NCBI GenBank assembly: GCA_963768945.1 | Contig: CAVYJW010000005.1 | Location: 558,001-622,000, forward strand | Direction of reading: 5' to 3' | From: RYN-230 sp963768945 | GTDB lineage: Bacteria; Actinomycetota; Actinomycetes; Streptosporangiales; Streptosporangiaceae | DNA: 64,000 nucleotides | Shown: positions 8,269 to 17,097 of the stretch, piece by piece | Layout: the number at the start of each line of letters is the position of its first letter | Position numbering within the stretch: the stretch's first letter is position 1 | The notes under the pieces: generated by a model | Database searches by the model: none | What the model saw: only the letters and a program-made list of their open reading frames with translations | What the model was told of the DNA's origin: nothing | Position numbers and translations under genes: made by a program

Positions 8269-11200
8269 GTGAGACCAGCCAGGGTCAGATCGTCACGTTC
8301 TACTCCTACAAAGGCGGTACCGGCCGGACCATGGCGCTCGCTAACGTGGCCTGGATCCTGGCCAGTAACGGGAAGCGTGTCCTGGCGGTCGACTGGGACC
8401 TGGAATCACCGGGCCTGCATAAGTTCTTCCATCCCTTCCTGGATGAATCCACGGTCAGCGCCACCCCCGGCGTGATCGAGATAATCAACGACTACGCGTC
8501 CGCCGCCGTTGACCCGGGACCGCGGACCGATGACTGGTACCTGGAACTAGCGCAAGTCGAGCGGCATGCCGTCTCCCTGGAATGGGCGTTTCCTGAGGGT
8601 GGCAAGCTCGATTTCCTGTCGGCCGGCCGCCAGAACCGTGACTATTCTGCCGCGGTCTGCTCGCTCGACTGGGACAACTTCTACGATCGGCTCGGCGGTG
8701 GGCGGTTCTTCCGTGCGATGCGGGACGACATGAAGGAGAAGTACGACTACGTACTCATCGACAGCCGTACCGGGCTGAGTGACGTGGCCGACATCTGCAC
8801 GATCGAACTCCCTGACGTCCTGACTATCTGCTTCACGCTGAGCGATCAGAGCATCGAGGGCGCCGCCAACGTGGCCCGCCAGATCAGCGGGCGGTACCGG
8901 GACCGGAACATCCGGGTCCTGCCCGTCCCGATGCGCATCGAGGACGGCGAGAAGGAGAAGCTCGACGTCGGCCGGGCGCTGGCCCGGATGAAGTTCGAGG
9001 GCTTCCCGGCCGGGATGACGCCGGAGGGCTCGGCCCTGTACTGGGCCTCGGTGGAGGTTCCGTACAAGCCCTTCTACGCCTTTGAGGAGACGCTGGCCAC
9101 CTTCGGTGACGATCCCGGCTCGCCCGCTTCCCTGCTCGCCTCGTTCGAGCGGATCACCGACTCCATCACGGCCGGGCAGATCACCGCCATGCGGCCGATC
9201 GCCGAGGATCTGCGGCTGCAGTACAAGGACGCCTTCGCGCGCCGGCAGCCCGTCTCCTCCCCCCAGGTGTACGTGAGCTACGTGCCCGAGGACCGTATGT
9301 GGGCCGACTGGATCGAGGCGGTGCTGACGCGGGCGGGCTTCCGGGTCCTGCCCCGCAGCACGGTGATGACGGCCGGCAGCGGCGACGGTGATGTGCGGGG
9401 CAGTATCCAGGCGGAACGTGAACTGCAGGTGGCGCCTCGCGCGATCGCGGTGCTTTCCTCCGCGTACCTGCATTCGCCCGACGCCAGGTCCATCTGGAAA
9501 ACGCTGTCGTCGGCCGACGCCGCCGACACCCACCGCCAGCTCATCCCCGTCCGGATCAGCGAGGTGAGGATCAGCGAGCCCTTCAACGAGCACCCCGTTG
9601 TCGACCTGGCACGGATGGACGCGGCCCAGGCGACCGCCAAGCTGCTGTGGGCCCTGGACCGGCCCCTGCAACCGGCCGGGGGAGCGGGAAAGACCGCCGG
9701 GGACCCCAGGTTCCCCGGTGCGATCCCGCCGATCTGGAACGTGCCCGCCAGGAACGCCGACTTCACCGGCCGCGGAGCAACCCTGGAGCTCCTGCGCGAC
9801 AAGCTGGCCGGGGGAGGCCGGGCGGTGGTGGTCGCGCAGGCGCTGTACGGGCTGGGCGGGGTGGGCAAGACCCAGCTCGCGCTGGAGTACGCGCACCGCT
9901 TCATGGCCGACTATGACCTCGTCTGGTGGGTGCCGTCGGAGCGGGCCGAGGAGACCAGCGGGGCCCTCGCCGACCTGGCCCGCAAGATGGGGCTGAAGGT
10001 GGGTGACAACGTGGCCGAGGCGGCCGAGTCGGCGCTGGAGGAGTTGCGCTGCGACACCACCCCGCACTGGCTCCTGATCTTCGACAACGCCGACGATCCT
10101 AAGCAGCTCGAACCGTACCTGCCCTCCGGGTCAGGGCACGTCCTCATCACCTCCAGGAACCAGGCCTGGACGCACTCGGCCGAGCCGCTCGAGGTGGACG
10201 TCTTCACCAGGGACGAGAGCGTCGGGCACCTGCTTCGGCATGTGCCCGAACTGGACGTAGCCGATGCGAAACGGGTCGCCGACGCCCTGGGCCATCTGCC
10301 ACTGGCGGTGGAGCAGGCCAGCGCATGGCTTGAGCAGACCGGGATGCCAGCCCGGGTCTACGTCGAGCAGCTGGCTACCCAGTCCACCCGGATCCTGGCC
10401 CTGAACCAGCCGCCGGATTACCCGATGCCGGTCGTCGCGACCTGGAACCTCTCGTTCGACCGGCTGAAGCAGCGCTCACCGGCCGCCGTCCGGCTGCTTC
10501 AGCTGTGCGCGTTCTTCTCGCCGGGTCCCATCTCGATGGACCTGCTATACAGCGACGAGATGAACGAGTCCCTGCTCCCGTTCGATGAGACGCTGAGCGA
10601 GAAGCTGATGCTCGGCCGGGTGATCCGGGATATCAGCCGGTTCGCGCTGGTGAAGGTGGATCAGGGCAGTAACTCGCTGCAAATTCACCGGCTTGTCCAG
10701 GCGGTGATCCGTTCCCAGATGCGTGATGAGGAACAGGTCGACGCCCGGCACGAGGTGCACAAGATCCTCACCGGGGCCCGGCCCCGCCAGGGCGAAACCG
10801 ATGACCCGGCTAACTGGTCCACCTACGACATCATCTGGCCGCACCTGGGCCCGTCCGTGGCCGAGGAATGCGACGATCCCCGGACCCGCCAGCTGCTGAT
10901 CGACTGGGTGCGATACCAGTGGAAGCACGGCGAGTTCGAGTCCTGCCTGGCCCTGGCCAGCCGGCTGGAGACCCTGTGGCGCCACCAGCTCGGGTCCGAC
11001 GACCCGCAGACCCTGTACCTGCAGTTCCACATCGCCAACGTGCTCCGCTCGCAAGGCCGGTTCAGCGACGCCCGGGATCTGGACACTTATGTCCTAGAGC
11101 GCCAGCGTGAGGTGCTCGGCCCCGACCACCCGCACGCTCTCATCACCGCGAATGGGCTGGGTGCCGACCTGCGCGCCCTGGGTGACTTCCAGGAATCCCT

Positions 11201-12203
11201 GACTGCCGACCGGGCGACGCACGAAAGCTTCAAGGAGCAGTTCGGCGAGGACTACCCGCGGACGCTCCTGGCCGCGCACAACCTCGGGTGTTCCCTTCGC
11301 CTGGTCGGCGACTGCTTTACCGCGCGACGGCTGGATGAGGAAACCCTGGACCGGCAGCGCCAGGTGCTCGGCCCCGAGCATCCGAGCACCCTCCAGTCGG
11401 TGGCCAGCCTGGCCCTCGACCTGCGCGCCGCAGGCGCGTTCCGCGAGTCGGTGAACCTGCTGCGGGACACCTGGGACAAATACCGGGAGGTCCTGGGCGA
11501 CGACATGACCGACACCCTGCGCACCGCAGCCAGCCTGGCCGTGTCGCTGCGCAAGGCAGGAGAGCAGGCGGAGGCGATGAACCTGGCCCAGGACACCTAC
11601 GAGCGCTACAAGCGCCGTTATGGAAGCGGCGCCCCCGACGCGCTGTCGTGTGCGCTGAACCTGGCGTGCGACTACGCGGCGACCGGCGACATGCCCCGAG
11701 CGCTGGACCTGGTGACTGGCGTCAAGGCGGCCTACCAGGCGGGCCTGGGTGATATGCACCCGAACACCCTGGTCGCGGTCAACAATCTCGCATGCTACCT
11801 GCGATCCATCGGGCGGCTGCCGGAGGCGCTCACGCTGGCGGCTGACACGCTGGAGCGGATGCGGCGCAAGCTGGGCGAGAACCACCCGCTGACCCTGTCC
11901 GGCACGGTCAACCTGGCCAACTGCCGCGGCGACTCCGGCGATCTTGAGGTGGCCGAGACGCTGGAGCGGGAGACAGTGGCCCTGCTTCGCGAGGCGCTCG
12001 GTCGTGATCACCCGGACACCCTGGTCTGCCAGGCCAACCTGGCCGTCACGCTCCGCCAGGCAGGCCGGAACAAGGAAGCCGAGGAACTCAGAGCCGCGAT
12101 CATGGCTGACCTCAGCCGCGTCCTGGGCGCCGGTCACCCCGACACCGCACAGTTGCACAACTGGCAGCGCATCAATCGCGACCTGGAACCGCAGCAGATC
12201 TGA
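8265..12203 (+). CDS. fxsT: FxsT: ParA-like/TIR-like/NB-ARC/TPR protein of the FxSxx system
   Basis: A 1312-residue multidomain protein. It opens with a ParA/MinD-type deviant Walker A (Y-K-G-G-T-G-R-T near residue 15-22) and a D-S-R-T-G-L-S-D switch. A TIR-like domain follows (about 330-490, P-Q-V-Y-V-S-Y). An NB-ARC ATPase has its P-loop G-L-G-G-V-G-K-T at about 529-536 and a downstream L-I-F-D-N-A Walker B. At least eight TPR units run from about 870 to the end, with repeated G-x-x-H-P-x-T-L. This matches the 'FxSxx-COOH system tetratricopeptide repeat protein' architecture, a STAND-type sensor/effector resembling NLR proteins. It is coupled to fxsC by ATGA. What the TPRs recognise is unknown; the cyclophane peptide is one candidate. 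Confidence 0.92.
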   Translation: MSETSQGQIVTFYSYKGGTGRTMALANVAWILASNGKRVLAVDWDLESPGLHKFFHPFLDESTVSATPGVIEIINDYASAAVDPGPRTDDWYLELAQVERHAVSLEWAFPEGGKLDFLSAGRQNRDYSAAVCSLDWDNFYDRLGGGRFFRAMRDDMKEKYDYVLIDSRTGLSDVADICTIELPDVLTICFTLSDQSIEGAANVARQISGRYRDRNIRVLPVPMRIEDGEKEKLDVGRALARMKFEGFPAGMTPEGSALYWASVEVPYKPFYAFEETLATFGDDPGSPASLLASFERITDSITAGQITAMRPIAEDLRLQYKDAFARRQPVSSPQVYVSYVPEDRMWADWIEAVLTRAGFRVLPRSTVMTAGSGDGDVRGSIQAERELQVAPRAIAVLSSAYLHSPDARSIWKTLSSADAADTHRQLIPVRISEVRISEPFNEHPVVDLARMDAAQATAKLLWALDRPLQPAGGAGKTAGDPRFPGAIPPIWNVPARNADFTGRGATLELLRDKLAGGGRAVVVAQALYGLGGVGKTQLALEYAHRFMADYDLVWWVPSERAEETSGALADLARKMGLKVGDNVAEAAESALEELRCDTTPHWLLIFDNADDPKQLEPYLPSGSGHVLITSRNQAWTHSAEPLEVDVFTRDESVGHLLRHVPELDVADAKRVADALGHLPLAVEQASAWLEQTGMPARVYVEQLATQSTRILALNQPPDYPMPVVATWNLSFDRLKQRSPAAVRLLQLCAFFSPGPISMDLLYSDEMNESLLPFDETLSEKLMLGRVIRDISRFALVKVDQGSNSLQIHRLVQAVIRSQMRDEEQVDARHEVHKILTGARPRQGETDDPANWSTYDIIWPHLGPSVAEECDDPRTRQLLIDWVRYQWKHGEFESCLALASRLETLWRHQLGSDDPQTLYLQFHIANVLRSQGRFSDARDLDTYVLERQREVLGPDHPHALITANGLGADLRALGDFQESLTADRATHESFKEQFGEDYPRTLLAAHNLGCSLRLVGDCFTARRLDEETLDRQRQVLGPEHPSTLQSVASLALDLRAAGAFRESVNLLRDTWDKYREVLGDDMTDTLRTAASLAVSLRKAGEQAEAMNLAQDTYERYKRRYGSGAPDALSCALNLACDYAATGDMPRALDLVTGVKAAYQAGLGDMHPNTLVAVNNLACYLRSIGRLPEALTLAADTLERMRRKLGENHPLTLSGTVNLANCRGDSGDLEVAETLERETVALLREALGRDHPDTLVCQANLAVTLRQAGRNKEAEELRAAIMADLSRVLGAGHPDTAQLHNWQRINRDLEPQQI

Positions 12204-12210
12204 CCGCCCG

Positions 12211-13158
12211 CTAGCGTCCCCCGGCGAGTCTTGTGTGGTCCGCTAATCCCCGGCGCGGAAATCCGCGATCACGCGATCCGCTGGCATCCGGCCGGCCGGC
12301 GGACAGCCAGCGAAGGATGTCCGGCAGTACGTCCAGCGCGCCGAAGTGGGCCGCCCCGGCCTGCACGACCACAGCGGCGCTGGGGATCCGGTCCGCCAGC
12401 CACCGGGCGTGACTGGCAGGGGAGAACACGTCGCTCGCGCCGTGCCACAGCAGCACAGGCACCCGGACCGTGGCCGGGTCGAATCCCCACGGCGAGCAGA
12501 AAGCGAGCGCATCGTCGATCCAGCCGTAGTCGGAAGTCCGCAGGGCCTCCGCGTAGGTCTCGATCAGCATGGACCGGATGCCATGATCGGCCACGACCCG
12601 CCGGTCCGAGTCGGGAAGCTCGGCCTGGAGCCTGGCGATCAGGCTGGCCGGGTTGGCCCGGATCTCCTCGGCTACCGCCTTGGTGTGGGCGACGATGTCC
12701 TCGTAACCGCTGGCCGCCGCGGTGAACTCGATGACGTTGGACTGGGCCATGCCGTCGAACCAGTCAAGTCCGTCCGCGCCGTGCGGGGCGATGCCCACCA
12801 GGACGGCGGCCCTCGTCATACGCTCGGGCAGCAGGGCGGCGCAGGCGAGAGCGTGCGGCCCGCCGCCCGACCGGCCAACGACCGCGAACTTCTTCAGCCC
12901 GTAGGCGTCCGCGATGGCCAGCACGTCCTCGGCCACATCCGCGACCTGCCGCCCAGCTAGCCGGTCGGATCCCCCGTAACCTGGCCGGTCAAACGAGATC
13001 AGCCGGACGCCCAGCCGGTGCAGGACGGCGGACCGGGGGTGCGGGCCTAAACGGCTGCCTGGCGTCCCGTGCAGGACGAAGACGGGTCTGCCGTCGGGAT
13101 CGCCACTTGCCTGGGTGGAAAGTCGTCTGCCGTCGGGCGTCCGCACCGTGTACTTCAA
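12211..13158 (-). CDS. alpha/beta hydrolase
   Basis: A 315-residue hydrolase. H-G-T-P-G-S forms the oxyanion loop, the nucleophile elbow reads G-R-S-G-G-G, the acid is in G-A-S-D-V-F and the catalytic His in A-A-H-F. The substrate is unknown. I chose the TTG at 13158, because AAGGGA lies five bases before it and the following K-Y-T-V-x-T-P-D-G-R-R-L is a typical first strand of the fold. The frame stays open to 13512, but the extra N-terminus is a Gly-Pro-rich product of a tandem repeat and overlaps the next gene's start. It converges with fxsT, with only seven bases between the two stop codons. Confidence 0.85.
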   Translation of the reverse strand: MKYTVRTPDGRRLSTQASGDPDGRPVFVLHGTPGSRLGPHPRSAVLHRLGVRLISFDRPGYGGSDRLAGRQVADVAEDVLAIADAYGLKKFAVVGRSGGGPHALACAALLPERMTRAAVLVGIAPHGADGLDWFDGMAQSNVIEFTAAASGYEDIVAHTKAVAEEIRANPASLIARLQAELPDSDRRVVADHGIRSMLIETYAEALRTSDYGWIDDALAFCSPWGFDPATVRVPVLLWHGASDVFSPASHARWLADRIPSAAVVVQAGAAHFGALDVLPDILRWLSAGRPDASGSRDRGFPRRGLADHTRLAGGR

Positions 13159-13290
13159 GTTCGTCCCTTGCCGCGTCCGCGCCGCCGCCCTCACACCGGC
13201 GGCGGCATCGCCTCCAGCATGCCGCCGCAAGGCCGGCAACGGAAGGGAGGGCGCCGTCCAGCCTGGCCAGCCCGCCGTCCGGCCACCCGG

Positions 13291-13380
13291 CTGCCCGGGC
13301 TGCCCTGGCTTGCCCCGGCTGCCTGGCCTGCCCCGGCTGCCTGGCCTGCCCGGGCCTGGCTGGGCTGCCCCGGCCGGCCG
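13291..13380. repeat. GC-rich tandem repeat with 18-bp unit
   Basis: Two exact copies of tgccccggctgcctggcc (13311-13328, 13329-13346) flanked by degenerate copies lie between the hydrolase and the Bax-inhibitor-like gene. On the minus strand it reads as a collagen-like Gly-Pro-rich string. It probably lies in the leader between divergent genes and is not coding. Confidence 0.7.
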
Positions 13381-13435
13381 TGTGCTGGCCGTCCTGGTGA
13401 AGACAAAAAGGACCGCCCGCTGACAGAGTGGATCC

Positions 13436-14092
13436 ATGAGCGACTCGTTGAGTTTCCGCGGCGTCGGGACGATAGACCGGGACCGCGGGCACACCCTGTT
13501 CGGCCAGACCATGGGCTACGTCGCGGTCACCGCTGGTTTCTTCGCGCTGGGCTCCTACCTGGGCCGTACCTTGTCCGAAGGCTGGGCCATCGTCTGGTTC
13601 ATCGTCGCCTTCGCGTGCCTCATCAGCATGAATTTCGCGGTCCGGCGGTCCGGAGCGCTCAGCGTGGGGCTGCTGCTGGCCTTCGGCGTGGCCCTGGGGC
13701 TGGCCATGGCACCGGCGCTCGTCTACTACGCGAGCACGAACCCTCAGGCGCTCTGGCAGGCGGGCGGGGCCACCGCGCTGTTCATCGCCGGGTTCGGGGC
13801 GGCCGGCTATGCCACCCGGCGTGATCTGTCCGGGCTCGCGCGACTGAGCTTCTGGGCGCTTGTCGCCCTCATCGTGTTCGGCATCGTGGCGATCTTCGTC
13901 CGCATTCCGCATGGCGAGCTCATCTACTCGGTGCTCGGCCTGGTGATCTTCGCCGGGCTGACCATGGTCGACTTCCAGCGGCTGCGTCGCTCGTCGGACG
14001 TCGCCTCCGCGCCGCTGCTGGCCGCGTCGATCTTCCTGGACGCGCTGAACGTGTTCTTGTTCTTCCTGCGGATCTTCTCCCGGGGAGACTGA
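13436..14092 (+). CDS. Bax inhibitor-1 (YccA/BI-1) family membrane protein
   Basis: A 218-residue protein with about six to seven transmembrane helices and the BI-1 hallmark near the C-terminus, D-A-L-N-V-F-L-F-F-L-R-I-F, preceded by a G-L-x-x-x-D-F-Q-R-L-R segment. Bacterial members are membrane proteins linked to calcium leak or to membrane-protein quality control (YccA inhibits FtsH in E. coli); the role in actinomycetes is not established. ATG at 13436 follows a purine-poor leader, so the RBS is weak. It is divergent from the alpha/beta hydrolase. Confidence 0.88.
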   Translation: MSDSLSFRGVGTIDRDRGHTLFGQTMGYVAVTAGFFALGSYLGRTLSEGWAIVWFIVAFACLISMNFAVRRSGALSVGLLLAFGVALGLAMAPALVYYASTNPQALWQAGGATALFIAGFGAAGYATRRDLSGLARLSFWALVALIVFGIVAIFVRIPHGELIYSVLGLVIFAGLTMVDFQRLRRSSDVASAPLLAASIFLDALNVFLFFLRIFSRGD

Positions 14093-14219
14093 GCCATTGA
14101 CGAGCTAATCGCCGTCGTATCTCTTGACCTCGCGTCACACATTGATGACCAAGTTCTGGCCATTTAAGATTGGGTCAAGAGCGGCTGCCCCCAGCCGCCC
14201 CGAGCGAGAGGTGATCCGC

Positions 14220-15092
14220 ATGCGCCGTCCTCGTCCTGGTCTGCTGGCCCGATTCTTAACGGTGAGCGTGCCTGCGCTTGCCCTGATGATGGCCTTGGGG
14301 CCCTCCGCGGGCGCGAGTACTGCGCGCGCGAGCGTAACCCCTGCGCCGGCCAGCGCCCGCGCCGCCGCGGTGGCCCGGCAGGCCCTCCGGCACCTGGCGA
14401 TCGGCCAGCACGCCGCCGATCATCAGGTATCCAGCCCATCGCTGCGGGTCAAGGGCTTGTCCCAGGTCCAGAGTACGAACTGGTCCGGGTATGCCGACAC
14501 AGGCAGCGGCTTCTCCACGGTTACCGGCAGCTGGGCTGAGCCTTCGGTCAGCTGCACCTCACAGACGTCCCTGGCGGCGTTCTGGGTCGGCATCGACGGC
14601 TACAGCAGCAGTTCGGTGGAGCAGGACGGCACACTCGCCGAGTGTTACGAGCGCACCGCGTACTACTACACGTGGTGGGAAATGTATCCGTCGAACGCCA
14701 TTCAGGTCGTGGGCCAGACGCTCCGCGCGGGCGACAGCATCACGGCCTCGGTGGTCCGCAGTGGTACCAGTTATACGCTGAAGGTGACGGATTCCAGCCG
14801 TTCGGCCGACAGTTTTTCCACTAAGCAGACCTGCTCGGGCTGCGCCAATTCCAGCGCCGAGTGGATCGCTGAGGCGCCCAGCGGCAGCAGCGGCGTGTAC
14901 CCCCTGTCGGACTTCCACAGCTGGACCGAGTCGGGCTCGACGGTGTCGGCGGGCTCCACGTCGGGGGTCATCTCATCCTTCTCCGACGATGAGATCACCA
15001 TGACCGATTCCTCCGGCGCCACCAAGGCCCTGCCGGGGGCGCTCAACGGCAGCGGCAACGGCTTCGCGGTCACCTGGGAGCGCAGCTCGTAG
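14220..15092 (+). CDS. secreted G1 family glutamic endopeptidase (eqolisin-like)
   Basis: A 290-residue exported protein. The signal peptide has R-R-x-R at the start, a hydrophobic core and a likely cut after A-G-A-S near residue 30. A short pro-region follows, then the G1 domain beginning S-T-N-W-S-G-Y-A. The catalytic Gln is expected in V-E-Q-D-G-T and the catalytic Glu in A-E-W-I-A-E, both present; W-V-G-I-D-G and the Y-x-x-W-x-E-x-Y-P region also fit. Such peptidases cleave proteins at acid pH outside the cell. ATG at 14220 has GAGAGG upstream, so I prefer it to the in-frame ATG at 14124. A strong terminator hairpin follows the stop. Confidence 0.88.
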   Translation: MRRPRPGLLARFLTVSVPALALMMALGPSAGASTARASVTPAPASARAAAVARQALRHLAIGQHAADHQVSSPSLRVKGLSQVQSTNWSGYADTGSGFSTVTGSWAEPSVSCTSQTSLAAFWVGIDGYSSSSVEQDGTLAECYERTAYYYTWWEMYPSNAIQVVGQTLRAGDSITASVVRSGTSYTLKVTDSSRSADSFSTKQTCSGCANSSAEWIAEAPSGSSGVYPLSDFHSWTESGSTVSAGSTSGVISSFSDDEITMTDSSGATKALPGALNGSGNGFAVTWERSS

Positions 15093-15112
15093 CCCGGATT
15101 ACCGCCCCCCTG

Positions 15113-15144
15113 GCCCCGCAGTCCGGTGCACCGGGCTGCGGGGC
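15113..15144 (+). terminator. strong hairpin after G1 peptidase gene
   Basis: gccccgcag at 15113-15121 pairs perfectly with ctgcggggc at 15136-15144, enclosing a second palindrome (ccggtgcaccgg). The result is a nearly continuous 15-bp stem starting 20 bases after the stop, without a U-tract. Confidence 0.7.
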
Positions 15145-15294
15145 AAGTGGGGGTTAATGTCGCCCAAATACCTTGGTAAGGGTTCCGAGTGGGTTAGAGT
15201 TCTGTGCTTGTCGGGCTTTCCGGCTGAATTTCGCTGGTCACCGTGAACCCGTGGCCACCGCAGCGGAAGGCACCCTGCGATCTGGGAGCCCCTT

Positions 15295-15768
15295 GTGGGT
15301 CCGTATCGCGTATTCCGTCGTCTTCTGATCACTCTCCTGGCGACGGCATCCCTAGCGGCGATCCCCCTCGCCACCACCTCCCAAGCCGCCTCCGCCGGGT
15401 CCACGACCCCGCGTCTGGCGGCTTACCTCTGGGCCTACCACCACACGGCAGGCCACCCGTACTGCTGGGGCGGCACCGGGCCGGGCTGCTACGACTGCTC
15501 CGGGGTGGTGATGGCCGCGTACGCCCAGGAAGGCATCCATTTCGGCCGGTCCACCACTGACATGCTCGACTCCGGGCGGCTGATCCGGGAGACCGAGGGC
15601 CAGGCACGCCGGGGTGACCTGGCCTTCTACGGCACCGGACATGTGGAGTTCTTCGTCCGGCCGGGCCACACGTTCGGCGCCCTGGAAACTGGCACTCTGC
15701 TCGGCTGGCATCAGTGGAACGCGTGGTGGCATCCCACGATGTTCTTCCGGGTCAGGGGGGCCGGCTAA
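15295..15768 (+). CDS. secreted NlpC/P60 family peptidoglycan endopeptidase-like protein
   Basis: A 157-residue protein: a signal peptide of about 31 residues (two Arg, a Leu/Ala core, A-A-S-A), then a compact NlpC/P60 domain. The catalytic Cys is in C-Y-D-C-S-G-V-V, preceded by the usual Y-C-W-G-G-T-G-P segment, and the His is in G-T-G-H-V-E-F-F. Members cut gamma-D-Glu-diaminopimelate or related peptide bonds in the wall. There is no separate wall-binding domain, so it is a minimal enzyme. GTG at 15295 is the assumed start. The 150-base leader after the preceding terminator was examined for a c-di-AMP riboswitch, but no convincing match was seen. Confidence 0.85.
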   Translation: MGPYRVFRRLLITLLATASLAAIPLATTSQAASAGSTTPRLAAYLWAYHHTAGHPYCWGGTGPGCYDCSGVVMAAYAQEGIHFGRSTTDMLDSGRLIRETEGQARRGDLAFYGTGHVEFFVRPGHTFGALETGTLLGWHQWNAWWHPTMFFRVRGAG

Positions 15769-15963
15769 CCCTGCGGCGGCCGATCCGCCCCCCGGTAAAG
15801 CCTGGTAAACCACCACCAACCTTTCTCAAACGGTCCGATGCTGCGGTTAGCACGTCCCGGCCACGGGAACGCTGCTGCTGTCGGGAACAACCGGCGCGAG
15901 AGGCGTGGCGGCGATGGCACGGCAGGGGGCGGACGGCGCCGCGCTGGCGGCTGGTGGACCCCA

Positions 15964-16027
15964 CCGGCCCGCGCGGACAGCTTGCGGACTGTCCCGCCGG
16001 CCCGCGCGGACAGCTTGCGGACTGTCC
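15964..16027 (-). terminator. tandem pair of identical hairpins in a 33-bp direct repeat
   Basis: A 31-base sequence occurs twice (15964-15994 and 15997-16027), 33 bases apart. Each copy contains the inverted repeat ggacag...ctgtcc. The pair lies just past the stop of the leftward methyltransferase gene and between convergent genes, so a duplicated terminator is the simplest reading. The rest of 15769-16039 shows no gene. Confidence 0.55.
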
Positions 16028-16039
16028 GCCGACCCGCTG

Positions 16040-16864
16040 CTACCGCTTGCGGGCCACACCCGCGAACGCGTTGACGACGACGTGGGGGCTGGCCTCGCCC
16101 CGCCATTCCGGCATCGCTACGAGCCCTGGCTCGACTAGGTCGAGGCCGTCGAAGTACGCGGCGATCTGGGCGCGCGGCCGGGGAGTGAGCCGGGTGGGGC
16201 CCATCCGCGGATTGATCTTCGAGGCGACGCGATTGGCCCCGTCGCCGATGTCGGTCGTGGTGTCTGAGATCACCAGGTAGCTGCCGGACGGCATCGCGTC
16301 CATCAGCTCGGAGATGATCTTCTGCGGTTCATCGGAGTCGGGAATGTACTGCAGCACCATCAGGGCCATGACCGCCACCGGCTGGGTGAAGTCCAGGATC
16401 TGGGCCGCCGACTCGATGATTGTGGCGGTATCGCGCGCGTCGGCATCGACGTAGGCCGTGGCGCCCTGCGGCGTGCTGGTCAGCAGTGCGCGGGCGTGGG
16501 CTAGCACGATCGGGTCGTTGTCCACGTAAACGACGCGGGACTCGGGTGCGATCTCCTGTGCGACTTCGTGCGTGTTGTCGGCGGTCGGCAGGCCGGTACC
16601 CACGTCGAGGAACTGACGGATGCCCTGCCCGGCCACGAACTCGACCGCGCGGCGCAGGAAGGCCCGGTTGGCCTGGACCCCGGGAAGGATGTCCGGGGTG
16701 ACCGCGATGGCCTGCTCGGCGGCCTCGCGGTCTGCGGCGTAGTTGTCCTTCCCGCCCAGCCAGTAGTTGTAGATCCTGGCCGGATGAGCGACCGATGTGT
16801 CAAAGGACAGCGAGTCGCCCGCCGTGCTGTCCGTCGCCGGATCGTCGTGGTCCTGGCTGCTCAT
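16040..16864 (-). CDS. DUF574 family SAM-dependent methyltransferase
   Basis: A 274-residue protein with the DUF574 signature typical of actinomycetes: an N-terminal P-A-R-I-Y-N-Y-W-L-G-G-K-D-N-Y, a Q-F-L-D-V-G-T-G-L-P SAM-binding loop, V-Y-V-D-N-D-P acidic strand and L-D-F-T-Q-P-V-A. Streptomycetes carry dozens of these, mostly of unknown substrate, often beside regulators. The start ATG at 16864 has AAAGG about ten bases upstream. It is followed by the tandem hairpins at 15964-16027. The enzyme class is clear; the methyl acceptor is unknown. Confidence 0.9.
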   Translation of the reverse strand: MSSQDHDDPATDSTAGDSLSFDTSVAHPARIYNYWLGGKDNYAADREAAEQAIAVTPDILPGVQANRAFLRRAVEFVAGQGIRQFLDVGTGLPTADNTHEVAQEIAPESRVVYVDNDPIVLAHARALLTSTPQGATAYVDADARDTATIIESAAQILDFTQPVAVMALMVLQYIPDSDEPQKIISELMDAMPSGSYLVISDTTTDIGDGANRVASKINPRMGPTRLTPRPRAQIAAYFDGLDLVEPGLVAMPEWRGEASPHVVVNAFAGVARKR

Positions 16865-17097
16865 TGGCTCGTGCCTTTCCCGTCTGCCGTTCCGGATGCT
16901 GTCATCCAGGCGCGGCCAAGCCTGCCTTGCTCAGCGGCGGGAACGTGATCCCTGCTGAATGACGTTTTCCTGGGCTCAACCTATCCGGTTCCATGGGAAA
17001 CGTACCGCACGGGGCCGACCCCGAAATGGCGCCGCAAGCAATGCACCGCGCTGGTGCGGTTCGGCGGCCCAGCACGGGCACCGCTTAGAGTGGATGG

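Noticed and set aside
8547..10067. 506-codon open frame antisense to fxsT
   Set aside because: Same reason: low-complexity product opposite a strongly supported gene.
13159..13512. Collagen-like N-terminal extension of the alpha/beta hydrolase
   Set aside because: The extension is the translation of a GC tandem repeat, overlaps the next gene's start, and a TTG with RBS begins precisely at the hydrolase fold.
15145..15294. c-di-AMP riboswitch before the NlpC/P60 gene
   Set aside because: Expected from context in actinomycetes, but the conserved blocks of that riboswitch could not be found.
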